Assembly: GCA_947627215.1 (NCBI GenBank)
Contig: CANQVD010000005.1
Location: forward strand, 62,001-126,000
Direction of reading: 5' to 3'
DNA length: 64,000 nucleotides
Origin: an uncultured Eisenbergiella sp.
GTDB taxonomy: Bacteria; Bacillota; Clostridia; Lachnospirales; Lachnospiraceae
The translations under genes were made by a program, and so were the position numbers. Shown piece by piece: positions 44,638 through 52,698 of the stretch. Every line of letters starts with the position of its first letter. Position 1 is the stretch's first letter. Below the pieces are notes generated by a model that was given only the letters and a program-made list of their open reading frames with translations, was not told the DNA's origin and did no database searches.

Positions 44638-45894
44638 TTACCCCTCCCGGAGCGGGTTGTAGCGGGACTGGCCGATATAAGCTGTGTTCACCGCCACGCC
44701 GTTCTGATAGGTGGTCAGCCAGGTCTTGGCGGAGAGCTTTCCGGTCTGCTCGGCCCAGAGCTGATAGGTTTTGCCGCCCATGGCCTGATTCGGAACGTAG
44801 ATGCTGACCGTGAGCTGTTTGTTCGCGGTCTCCGCGCATATGGCGATCGGCGTGTCGTAGTCGTTGCGGATCTTCAGATCCTTATAGCCCTGCGCGATGG
44901 CGGCGTCCAGTCCAAGCTGTGCGTAAGGTACCGGCATACTGTGGGGGCTGCGCTCCGTGACGGTCAGTCCGGCATTCATCGCCGCGTGATAGAGGTCGGA
45001 GGATACCTGGCAGACGCCGCCGCCCATGCCCAGCGTGTGTACGCCGTTTAAGTAGACGCCGGCCATTTTGTAGCCGTTGGCCCTGGTGCGCGGCAGGAAA
45101 GCGCTGCTGGCAGAAAGCGTTTCTCCGGGCATCAGCACCCGGTTATGGATGCGGGATGCGGCAACCGTCACATTGGTGCAGCGGTTGGCGTCGCTGTCGG
45201 CGAAGCTGGAGCTGGAGGTTCCGGCCAGGATGTAATCCGGGCTGAAACGGAGCACGGAGTCTGTGACGGCGGTGAGACGGTCGGCCGTCAGCTCCAGCGT
45301 GATATCCGTACAGATGCCGTTCAGCACCATATTCTCGATCGTATCGGCCAGCCACTGGCCCATGGACGCTTTCGCCTCCAGACAGGAGCGATCGTCCAGC
45401 CAGATATAGGTTCCCGCACCGTTATCGTAGAGCGCCCGGTTCGGCACATCCTGTCTGGTTGCCGGGGCGAGCTGAGCGTTGATGGCGCCGAAGAACGCGT
45501 TGAAGGTGGAAATATCGGAAAATTCACAGGCGATCTTTCCGTTCATATTGGTGAGGCGCACCGGAATGTCCGCAAAGGCGTTCATGCCGGTCACCCAGGA
45601 CATGTCCTGGCAGGTTATGGTGACCTTATGGGTCAGAAAAGCGGGGGCGATATAATCGGCGTTCCCGAAGACGGTATCCAGGCTGGCCGCCGGAAGCGGC
45701 TTCGGCGCCCAGGCGTCCTGTGAAAAATAGAAGGCATTCGCCGGATCCCCCGGGAGGGAGGCGGCGTCTGCCGGTATTTCCGTAAAGAGGCCGCTTTCCG
45801 CATTCACCGGGCCCTGCGCGCCGGTCTGGATCGGAACGGCGAGCGCCGTCAGCAGCATTGAGGATGCCAGAAAGCACGTCTTCCATTTGATCAT
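44638..45894 (-). CDS. VanW family protein, exported
   Basis: 418 residues with an N-terminal signal peptide or anchor (about 5-28). The VanW domain in the C-terminal half has SRIHNRVLMPGETLSASSAF and the hallmark GMGGGVCQVSSDLYHAAMNAGL; an upstream peptidoglycan-binding-4-like region (about 90-230) is usual. VanW proteins are linked to cell-wall modification, function unclear; no van resistance genes are nearby. Start at 45894 has GAGGAGG upstream. Confidence 0.88.
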   Translation of the reverse strand: MIKWKTCFLASSMLLTALAVPIQTGAQGPVNAESGLFTEIPADAASLPGDPANAFYFSQDAWAPKPLPAASLDTVFGNADYIAPAFLTHKVTITCQDMSWVTGMNAFADIPVRLTNMNGKIACEFSDISTFNAFFGAINAQLAPATRQDVPNRALYDNGAGTYIWLDDRSCLEAKASMGQWLADTIENMVLNGICTDITLELTADRLTAVTDSVLRFSPDYILAGTSSSSFADSDANRCTNVTVAASRIHNRVLMPGETLSASSAFLPRTRANGYKMAGVYLNGVHTLGMGGGVCQVSSDLYHAAMNAGLTVTERSPHSMPVPYAQLGLDAAIAQGYKDLKIRNDYDTPIAICAETANKQLTVSIYVPNQAMGGKTYQLWAEQTGKLSAKTWLTTYQNGVAVNTAYIGQSRYNPLREG

Positions 45895-45951
45895 TCGTAT
45901 TTTCCTCCTCGTCCATATGGATGGAATGGGCACTGAATCAGTCACATCGCC

Positions 45952-45980
45952 ATTCTACCACAAACAGACGGAAAAACCAA
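45952..45980 (-). promoter_or_regulatory. Candidate promoter of the vanW-like gene
   Basis: Minus strand TTGGTT (45980-45975), 17-bp spacer, TAGAAT (45957-45952), beginning immediately after the stop codon of the upstream activase gene. Confidence 0.5.
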
Positions 45981-48900
45981 TCATTTGGTTTGTATTTTTT
46001 TGGATGCAGTGGAAAGCATCAGCTTCAGGCGGTTGAGCTGGTTGACCTCGCTGGCTCCGGGATCGTAGTCGATGGCCACGATGTTGGAGGCGGGATAGCG
46101 GCGGCGCAGCTCCTTGATGACGCCCTTTCCCACCACATGGTTGGGCAGGCAGCCGAAGGGCTGGGCGCACACGATGTTGTCCACGCCGGAATGGATGAGC
46201 TCTACCATTTCTCCGGTCAGGAACCAGCCCTCGCCGGTCTGGTTGCCGATGGAGACGATGGGTTCGGCGTAGGAGACCAGGTCCCGGATATGTACGGGAA
46301 CGGAAAAATGCGCGCTCTGCGCGAAGGCCCTGGCCGCGGCGCCGCGGACATGCTCGATGGCGAAGATCCCCAGATTCGCCAGCCGGGCGGTCTTTTTGCT
46401 GGTGCCCAGGTTGTCGGCCTTATAGATCTGGTTGTAAAAGCAGTAGAGCATGAAATCCATCAGGTCCGGCACGACGGCCTCCGCGCCCTCCGCCTCCAAA
46501 AGCTCCACCAGGCGGTTGTTGGCAGCGGGGGCGAATTTCACCAGAATTTCGCCTACGATGCCGACCCGGGGCTTTTTCCGGTCCGTGACGGGCACCCGGT
46601 CAAAGTCTTCGATGATCTGCCGGCACATCCTGCGGAAGGTGAAATAGTTCGGCAGCCGCTGTGTGGACAGGAAGGTTTTGCATCTGTCGGCCCACTGCCT
46701 GTGCAGGGCGTTGACGCTGCCCGGCGTCTGCTCGTAGGGGCGCATCCGGTAGACGCAGCGCATGAAGATATCGCCGAATACCGCGCCGTATACCGCCCGC
46801 AGCAGCATGTTGGGCGTGAGGGAAAAGCCGGAGTTGTGCTCCAGGCCCGCCATGCTCAGGGAGATGACCGGAATGTATTCCAGACCAGCCTTCTGCAGGG
46901 CGCGCCGGATGAAGCCGATGTAGTTGGTGGCGCGGCAGCCGCCTCCGGTCTGGCTCATGATGATGGCCAGCCTGTGCAGGTCATATCGGCCGGAGAGCAG
47001 CGCGTCCATGATCTGGCCCACCACCAGCAGGGAAGGGTAGCAGGCGTCGTTGTTGACGTATTTCAGCCCCGTGTCGATGGCCTGCCGGTTATCGTTGGAG
47101 AGCACCTCGATGCGGTAGCCGCAGGCGGCGAAGGCGGGCTGCAGGAGTTCAAAATGAATGGGCGACATCTGCGGGCAGAGGATCGTATATTCCTGCCGCA
47201 TCTGCGGCGTGAAGTCCACCCGGTTAAAGCTGGCGGACGCCACCGTGCGCTGCCGGTGCTGCCGTTCCCGCACGCGGATGGCGGAGAGCAGCGAGCGGAT
47301 GCGGATGCGCGCGGCTCCCAGATTGTTGACCTCATCGATCTTTAAACAGGTATAGATCTTGCCGGAGCCGGACAGAATCTCGCTGACCTGGTCCGTGGTC
47401 ACGGCGTCCAGACCGCAGCCGAAGGAATTGAGCTGCACCAGATCCAGATCCTCTCTGGTGCGCACGAAGGCGGCGGCATTGTAAAGCCTGGAATGGTACA
47501 TCCACTGGTCGGAGACCCGCAGCGGCCGTTCCGGACAGCCCAGATGGGATACGGAATCCTCCGTCAGCACGGCGAGCCCGTAGGAGGTGATCATTTCCGG
47601 GATGCCGTGATGGATCTCCGGGTCCACGTGATAGGGTCTGCCCGCCAGCACGATGCCCCTGGCGCCGTGCTCCTGCATCCAGGCCAGCGTCTCCTCCCCT
47701 TTTTTCTTCATCTCGTCCCTGACGGCCTGCATCTCGGCCCAGCCTGCCAGCGCGGCATTCTCCACCTCCCTGTCGGGAAGCTCGGAAAACTCCCGCTTTA
47801 GCCCCTCCGTGGCCACGTCCAGGCTGGCGAAGGAGAGGAAGGGGTTGCGGAAGCGCACCTCACCCCGGCCGATCTCCTCCACATTGTTTTTGATGTTTTC
47901 GGAGTAGGAGGTGACGATGGGGCAGTTATAATGATTGTTAGCCTCCGGCGTTTCATTGCGTTCGTAAAAGAGCGCGGGATAGAAAATGAAGTCCACGTTC
48001 TGGCGGATCAGCCAGGCCACGTGCCCGTGGGCCAGCTTGGCCGGATAGCATTCGGATTCGCTGGGAATGGATTCGATGCCCAGCTCATAGATGCGGTGAC
48101 TGGAAACCGGGGAGAGCACCACCTGATAGCCGAGCTGCGTGAAAAAGGTATGCCAGAACGGATAGTTTTCATACATGTTCAGCACACGGGGAATGCCCAC
48201 GCGGCCCCTGGGCGCCTTGTCCGGCGTCAGCGGTTCGTAGGAAAAGAGCCGTTTGAGCTTATAGTCGAACAGGTTCGGGGTCTGGCTGGGATTTTTCGGT
48301 TTGCCCAGCCCCCGTTCGCAGCGGTTGCCGGAGATGTACTGGCGGCCGCCGGAAAAGCGGTTGATGGTGAGGCGGCAGTTGTTGGTGCAGCCCTTGCATT
48401 TCGCCATGGTCGTCTCGAATTCCAGCGCGTTGATTTTATCGATGGAGAGCATGGTGGTGACATAGCCCGCGCTGTAGCGCTCCCTGGCGATCAGCGCCGC
48501 GCCGAAGGCGCCCATGATGCCCGCGATGTCGGGGCGGATGGCCTCGCAGCCCGCGATCTTTTCAAAGCTGCGCAGCACGGCGTCGTTGTAGAAGGTGCCG
48601 CCCTGTACCACGATCTGGCGTCCCAGCTCGCTTGCATCGGACACCTTGATGACCTTGAACAGCGCGTTTTTAATGACGGAATAGGCCAGCCCGGCGGAAA
48701 TGTCGGCGACGGAGGCCCCTTCCTTCTGGGCCTGCTTCACCTTGGAATTCATGAACACCGTACAGCGGGTCCCCAGATCGATGGGATGCGGCGCGAAAAG
48801 CGCCGCGGCGGCGAAATCGTGGACGCTGTAATTCAGGGATTTCGCGAAGGTCTCGATAAAAGAGCCGCAGCCGGAGGAGCAGGCTTCGTTGAGCAGGACG

Positions 48901-50267
48901 CTGTCTACGGTCTGGTCCTTGATCCGGATGCATTTCATATCCTGGCCGCCGATATCCAGGATGCAGTCCACGTCGGGATCGAAAAACGCGGCAGCCTGAT
49001 AGTGGGCCACCGTTTCCACTTCGCCGTCGTCCAGCAGAAAGGCCGCCTTCATCAGCGCCTCCCCGTAACCGGTGGAGCAGGAACGCACGATGCGCGCGCC
49101 CGCGGGCAGCCTGGAATAGAGCTCCTGCAGGGCCCGTATGGCGGTCTTTAAGGGACTGCCGTCATTGTTGGAATAAAAGGAATACAGAAGAGAGCCGTCC
49201 TCTCCCACAAGAGCCGCCTTGGTGGTGGTGGAGCCGGCGTCGATGCCCAGATAGCAGTTGCCGGAATACGTCTCCAGCCGGGCCGTTTTCACGCAGTGCT
49301 TTTCATGGCAGGCCAGAAAGGCGTCGTATTCCTCCCGGGAGGAGAAAAGCGGCTCCATGCGCTCCACCTCAAATTCCATTTTGAGATCGGCGGACAGCCT
49401 GGAGAGCATTTCGTCCATTGAAAGGGATACCTCGTCCTTCGCGTTCAGGGCGGAGCCGATGGCGGCGAACAGATGGGAATTTTCCACGTCGATGGTGTGT
49501 TCCGCGTCCAGCTTCAGGGTGCGGATGAAGGCGGCCTTCAGCTCGGAAAGAAAATGCAGCGGGCCGCCCAGAAAGGCCACATGTCCCCGGATGGGCTTGC
49601 CGCAGGCCAGTCCGCTGATGGTCTGATTGACCACGGCCTGGAAGATGGAGGCGGACAGGTCCTCTCTGGTGGCGCCCTCATTGATCAGCGGCTGGATATC
49701 GGATTTCGCGAAAACGCCGCAGCGCGCGGCGATGGTATACAGGGAGCTGTAATATCTGGCATATTCGTTCAGGCCTGCCGCGTCCGTGGTCAGCAGGGCC
49801 GCCATCTGGTCGATGAAGGAGCCCGTGCCGCCGGCGCAGATGCCGTTCATGCGCTGTTCCACATTGCCGTTTTCAAAATAAATGATCTTGGCGTCCTCCC
49901 CGCCCAGCTCGATGGCCACGTCCGTCTGGGGGGCGTAGTGCTGCAGCGCGGTGGAGACGCAGATGACCTCCTGTACAAAGGGAATCCGCAGACAGTTGGC
50001 CAGCGTCAGGCCGCCGGAGCCAGTGATCACCGGATGCACGGTCAGGCTGCCGTGCTGCAGCATGGCCTCGGAAAGCAGCTCCTGAAGGGTTTCCCGGATG
50101 TTGGCGAAGTGTCTCCGGTAGTCAGAGAACAGAAGGTTTTTTTGTTCGTCCAGAAGGGCGATCTTGACGGTTGTGGAACCGATATCGATGCCGAGAAAGC
50201 AGTCCCCGCCGGGCTTTTCCGGGGAAACATTATATGCAGGGTACGGCGTCTGCTGTACGCATGTCAT
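45981..50267 (-). CDS. Giant 2-hydroxyacyl-CoA dehydratase activator-like protein with two ASKHA domains
   Basis: 1,428 residues. First ASKHA ATPase domain [14 protein letters not shown] (about 24-37), second [16 protein letters not shown] (about 341-356) with ACSSGCGSF around the [4Fe-4S] ligands, then a DUF2229 region with [15 protein letters not shown], and a C-terminal dehydratase-subunit-like domain ([15 protein letters not shown]). Family members energise electron transfer to radical dehydratases; these fused forms are common in anaerobes but their reaction is not established. No dehydratase partner genes are adjacent. Monocistronic with its own strong promoter. Confidence 0.85.
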   Translation of the reverse strand: MTCVQQTPYPAYNVSPEKPGGDCFLGIDIGSTTVKIALLDEQKNLLFSDYRRHFANIRETLQELLSEAMLQHGSLTVHPVITGSGGLTLANCLRIPFVQEVICVSTALQHYAPQTDVAIELGGEDAKIIYFENGNVEQRMNGICAGGTGSFIDQMAALLTTDAAGLNEYARYYSSLYTIAARCGVFAKSDIQPLINEGATREDLSASIFQAVVNQTISGLACGKPIRGHVAFLGGPLHFLSELKAAFIRTLKLDAEHTIDVENSHLFAAIGSALNAKDEVSLSMDEMLSRLSADLKMEFEVERMEPLFSSREEYDAFLACHEKHCVKTARLETYSGNCYLGIDAGSTTTKAALVGEDGSLLYSFYSNNDGSPLKTAIRALQELYSRLPAGARIVRSCSTGYGEALMKAAFLLDDGEVETVAHYQAAAFFDPDVDCILDIGGQDMKCIRIKDQTVDSVLLNEACSSGCGSFIETFAKSLNYSVHDFAAAALFAPHPIDLGTRCTVFMNSKVKQAQKEGASVADISAGLAYSVIKNALFKVIKVSDASELGRQIVVQGGTFYNDAVLRSFEKIAGCEAIRPDIAGIMGAFGAALIARERYSAGYVTTMLSIDKINALEFETTMAKCKGCTNNCRLTINRFSGGRQYISGNRCERGLGKPKNPSQTPNLFDYKLKRLFSYEPLTPDKAPRGRVGIPRVLNMYENYPFWHTFFTQLGYQVVLSPVSSHRIYELGIESIPSESECYPAKLAHGHVAWLIRQNVDFIFYPALFYERNETPEANNHYNCPIVTSYSENIKNNVEEIGRGEVRFRNPFLSFASLDVATEGLKREFSELPDREVENAALAGWAEMQAVRDEMKKKGEETLAWMQEHGARGIVLAGRPYHVDPEIHHGIPEMITSYGLAVLTEDSVSHLGCPERPLRVSDQWMYHSRLYNAAAFVRTREDLDLVQLNSFGCGLDAVTTDQVSEILSGSGKIYTCLKIDEVNNLGAARIRIRSLLSAIRVRERQHRQRTVASASFNRVDFTPQMRQEYTILCPQMSPIHFELLQPAFAACGYRIEVLSNDNRQAIDTGLKYVNNDACYPSLLVVGQIMDALLSGRYDLHRLAIIMSQTGGGCRATNYIGFIRRALQKAGLEYIPVISLSMAGLEHNSGFSLTPNMLLRAVYGAVFGDIFMRCVYRMRPYEQTPGSVNALHRQWADRCKTFLSTQRLPNYFTFRRMCRQIIEDFDRVPVTDRKKPRVGIVGEILVKFAPAANNRLVELLEAEGAEAVVPDLMDFMLYCFYNQIYKADNLGTSKKTARLANLGIFAIEHVRGAAARAFAQSAHFSVPVHIRDLVSYAEPIVSIGNQTGEGWFLTGEMVELIHSGVDNIVCAQPFGCLPNHVVGKGVIKELRRRYPASNIVAIDYDPGASEVNQLNRLKLMLSTASKKIQTK

Positions 50268-50326
50268 GAAAAATCACTCTTTTCTTTTGAGATGTTTACA
50301 CGGAATACGGTTTTCACCATCTGAAC

Positions 50327-50355
50327 ATTATACGACAGGGGCGTTTGCCTTGCAA
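50327..50355 (-). promoter_or_regulatory. Promoter of the activase-like gene
   Basis: Minus strand TTGCAA (50355-50350), 17-bp spacer, TATAAT (50332-50327); about 60 bases before the start codon. Confidence 0.75.
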
Positions 50356-50428
50356 CGCAGGAATCGTTAAAAAAGCGTTAAACTTTCTGCGTCGTTCGCA
50401 AAGAATTTATAAAATAAAGGGGCGGTCA

Positions 50429-50457
50429 TTGCCTTTTCCACCGGGGAATGCTAAAAT
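50429..50457 (+). promoter_or_regulatory. Promoter of the rhomboid-like gene and downstream unit
   Basis: TTGCCT (50429-50434), 17-bp spacer, TAAAAT (50452-50457), about 38 bases before the ATG at 50495. Confidence 0.6.
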
Positions 50458-50494
50458 GAATTGATATGACATCAAAGGAAGGGTGTGTTTTTTC

Positions 50495-51376
50495 ATGAAA
50501 AAACGGAACGATCTGAGATGGAAGCTGGAGCGGTATGCGATCCCGAATCTGACGCTGTATCTGATCATCGGTTATGGAATCGGTTATCTGATGCTGCTGT
50601 TTGCGCCGGCCGCCTACTATTATATGATGCTGGATCCGTTTCTCGTGCTGAAGGGACAGATCTGGCGGCTGGTGACCTGGGTGCTGATCCCGCCGGATAC
50701 CAGCAATCTTTTCTTCGTGCTCATCATGCTCTATCTGTATTACTCCCTGGGGAATCTGCTGGAGCGGCTCTGGGGAACCTACAAGTACAACCTGTATATT
50801 TTTTCCGGCATCCTCTTTTCCGTGCTGGGCGCGTTCGTCCTCTGGCTTTACAGCGCGCTGGAGGGAGCGCAGTATCTGATGCCGGGCGTTTATCTGCTGA
50901 CCAACGGGCAGGTCGTGAATTTCGGACAGGTGTCCACCTATTATATCAACATGGGCATTTTCCTGGCGTGTGCGGCCAGCATCCCCAACGTGCAGGTGCT
51001 TCTGATGTTTCTGTTCCCCATCAAGGTCAAATGGCTGGGGATCCTGTACGGCGCCATGCTGATCGTCCAGTGCATCCAGGGCGGCATCGCCACCTGGATC
51101 GTGTCCGTCTTTTCCCTGCTCAACTTCCTGATCCTGTTCATCCGTGGCCGCGGGAAGCTGCGCCTGACGCCGGGACAGGTGAAGATGCGCCACGAGTTCC
51201 GGCAGAAGGTGCGCTCCGCGGAGCATGCGGCTAAGGGTGTGACGAAGCATAAATGCGCGGTCTGCGGCAGGACGGAGCTGGACGGGGATGATCTGGAATT
51301 CCGATTCTGCTCCAAGTGCAACGGAAATTATGAATACTGCCAGCAGCATCTGTTCACGCATACGCATGTTCAGTGA
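50495..51376 (+). CDS. Rhomboid-like membrane protein with C-terminal zinc ribbon
   Basis: 293 residues with six hydrophobic segments arranged as in rhomboids (QIWRLVTWVLIPP corresponds to the WR motif loop), but the GxSG serine and the partner histidine are not seen, so it is probably not a protease. The C-terminal tail has two CxxC pairs (CAVCGRTE and CSKCNGNYEYC), a likely zinc ribbon facing the cytoplasm. ATG at 50495 is preferred; a GTG at 50483 abuts the ribosome site. First gene of a plus-strand cluster with the sigma-like gene. Confidence 0.7.
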   Translation: MKKRNDLRWKLERYAIPNLTLYLIIGYGIGYLMLLFAPAAYYYMMLDPFLVLKGQIWRLVTWVLIPPDTSNLFFVLIMLYLYYSLGNLLERLWGTYKYNLYIFSGILFSVLGAFVLWLYSALEGAQYLMPGVYLLTNGQVVNFGQVSTYYINMGIFLACAASIPNVQVLLMFLFPIKVKWLGILYGAMLIVQCIQGGIATWIVSVFSLLNFLILFIRGRGKLRLTPGQVKMRHEFRQKVRSAEHAAKGVTKHKCAVCGRTELDGDDLEFRFCSKCNGNYEYCQQHLFTHTHVQ

Positions 51377-51415
51377 AGCCGCGGGAAGAGGAGCAGGGCA
51401 GAAGGGGGGAGAGAG

Positions 51416-52171
51416 ATGAAGGACGAGCAGCGGTTCGCCCGGGCGCTGGAGCGCGTCTGTGAACGGGCGGCGGAGCAGGGGAACGTGATTTCCGAGGCGC
51501 AGGTGAGAGAAATGCTGACCGGCGCGGGATTTTCGCTGGAGGAGGCCCAGCTTGCGCTGGTACACGAATATCTGAAAGGAAAAAAGATCGGCATCGGAGA
51601 GCCTGTGGATCCCTTTGACTATCTGACGCAGGAGGAGACAGATTATCTGGACACCTATCTGGAGACGCTGGCCGCGCTGCCGGAGGCGTCGGAGGGAGAG
51701 AAGGAGGCGGTGACGCTCTCGGCCATGGCAGGGGACGCGGACGCGAAGCGGCGGCTGATTGAGATCTTCCTGCCGCAGGTGGCGGAGATCGCAAAGCTGT
51801 ATGCGGGACAGGGCGTTTTCCTGGAGGATCTCATCGGGGAAGGGAACATGGCGCTGACCATGGCGGCGGAAATGCTGGGGACCGCGGAAAACGCGCAGGA
51901 GGCCCATGGCGTCGTGGCGAGCATGATCATGGAAGCCATGGAGACCTTCATCACGCAGAATGCGTCGGAGGGACGGACCGGGGAAAAGCTGGCTGGGCGG
52001 GCCAATGACGTGCTGGAGAAGGCGAAGGAGCTGGCGGAGGCGCTGGGCCGCAGGGTCACGGTGGAGGAGCTTTCGGAGGAGAGCGGCCTGACGGCGGAGC
52101 GGATCCGGGAGGCCGTGCGCATCACGGCGGACAATATCGATTATCTGGATACGAAGGGCATGCACGGGTGA
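51416..52171 (+). CDS. Degenerate sigma-70-like protein lacking regions 2.3-2.4 and 4
   Basis: 251 residues. An acidic N-terminus resembles region 1.1 (about 20-60). Residues about 108-150 (RRLIEIFLPQVAEIAKLYAGQGVFLEDLIGEGNMAL) match sigma regions 2.1-2.2, the core RNA polymerase contact. About 200-250 (LGRRVTVEELSEESGLTAERIREAVRI) match region 3. The aromatic -10 reading helices and region 4 are absent. It may bind RNA polymerase without recognising promoters. RBS GGGGGAGAGAG; coupled to the next gene by TGATG. Confidence 0.7.
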   Translation: MKDEQRFARALERVCERAAEQGNVISEAQVREMLTGAGFSLEEAQLALVHEYLKGKKIGIGEPVDPFDYLTQEETDYLDTYLETLAALPEASEGEKEAVTLSAMAGDADAKRRLIEIFLPQVAEIAKLYAGQGVFLEDLIGEGNMALTMAAEMLGTAENAQEAHGVVASMIMEAMETFITQNASEGRTGEKLAGRANDVLEKAKELAEALGRRVTVEELSEESGLTAERIREAVRITADNIDYLDTKGMHG

Positions 52172-52581
52172 TGGGAGACAACGATTTCAAATACGTACTG
52201 CAGGATTTCGGCAATTATTTTATCGGGGCCCGCTGGACCTATGGGGAAATGTTGACCAATGAGGATATGCCCTTTAAATGGAAGGCCGTGGTCAGGCATT
52301 ATCTGCTGAAGGAAGCGGCGGAGGACACCACGCTGGAAAACCACATTTTTTTTATGGAAGGGACGGATTTCGCCTATCAGACATTAAAGGAGCTGCGGGT
52401 GAAGTTCAAAATGAACGTCTGGATGCCGGCGGATGCGCGGCATAAGCAGGGCCGGTACGAGAGCCGGGAATATAAAATAGAAGAGATCGTGGGCAGCAGG
52501 GAGCTTCACGAGAAGATGGACACCATCATCGTGGAGGAAATGCGGCTGCCGAAGCTGGCGCTTCTGACGTTCGCGGTCTGA
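52171..52581 (+). CDS. Conserved-looking protein of unknown function, coupled to the sigma-like gene
   Basis: 136 residues, not recognised. Starts within the preceding stop (TGATG), so translation is coupled. Composition is soluble, alpha/beta, with many aromatic residues in the first half (FKYVLQDFGNYFIGARWTYGE) and a basic stretch around 85-105. No membrane segment or metal motif. Its tight coupling suggests it works with the sigma-like protein. Followed by a 117-base gap to the M16C gene. Confidence 0.6.
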   Translation: MGDNDFKYVLQDFGNYFIGARWTYGEMLTNEDMPFKWKAVVRHYLLKEAAEDTTLENHIFFMEGTDFAYQTLKELRVKFKMNVWMPADARHKQGRYESREYKIEEIVGSRELHEKMDTIIVEEMRLPKLALLTFAV

Positions 52582-52698
52582 GGCGGCCGCACAGGCGGCG
52601 TCTATGGACAGGCGGCGGGGCGAAATGGAAAGGAAGCGTTTTCGCTGACGGACGACGGGGCGGCAACAGGGCATCACAGAGAGGAAGGAAGACGGAAA

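Noticed and set aside
44638-45894. Part of a vancomycin resistance cluster (VanW)
   Set aside because: No vanS/R, vanH, ligase or vanX genes are near; VanW-domain proteins are common in susceptible clostridia.
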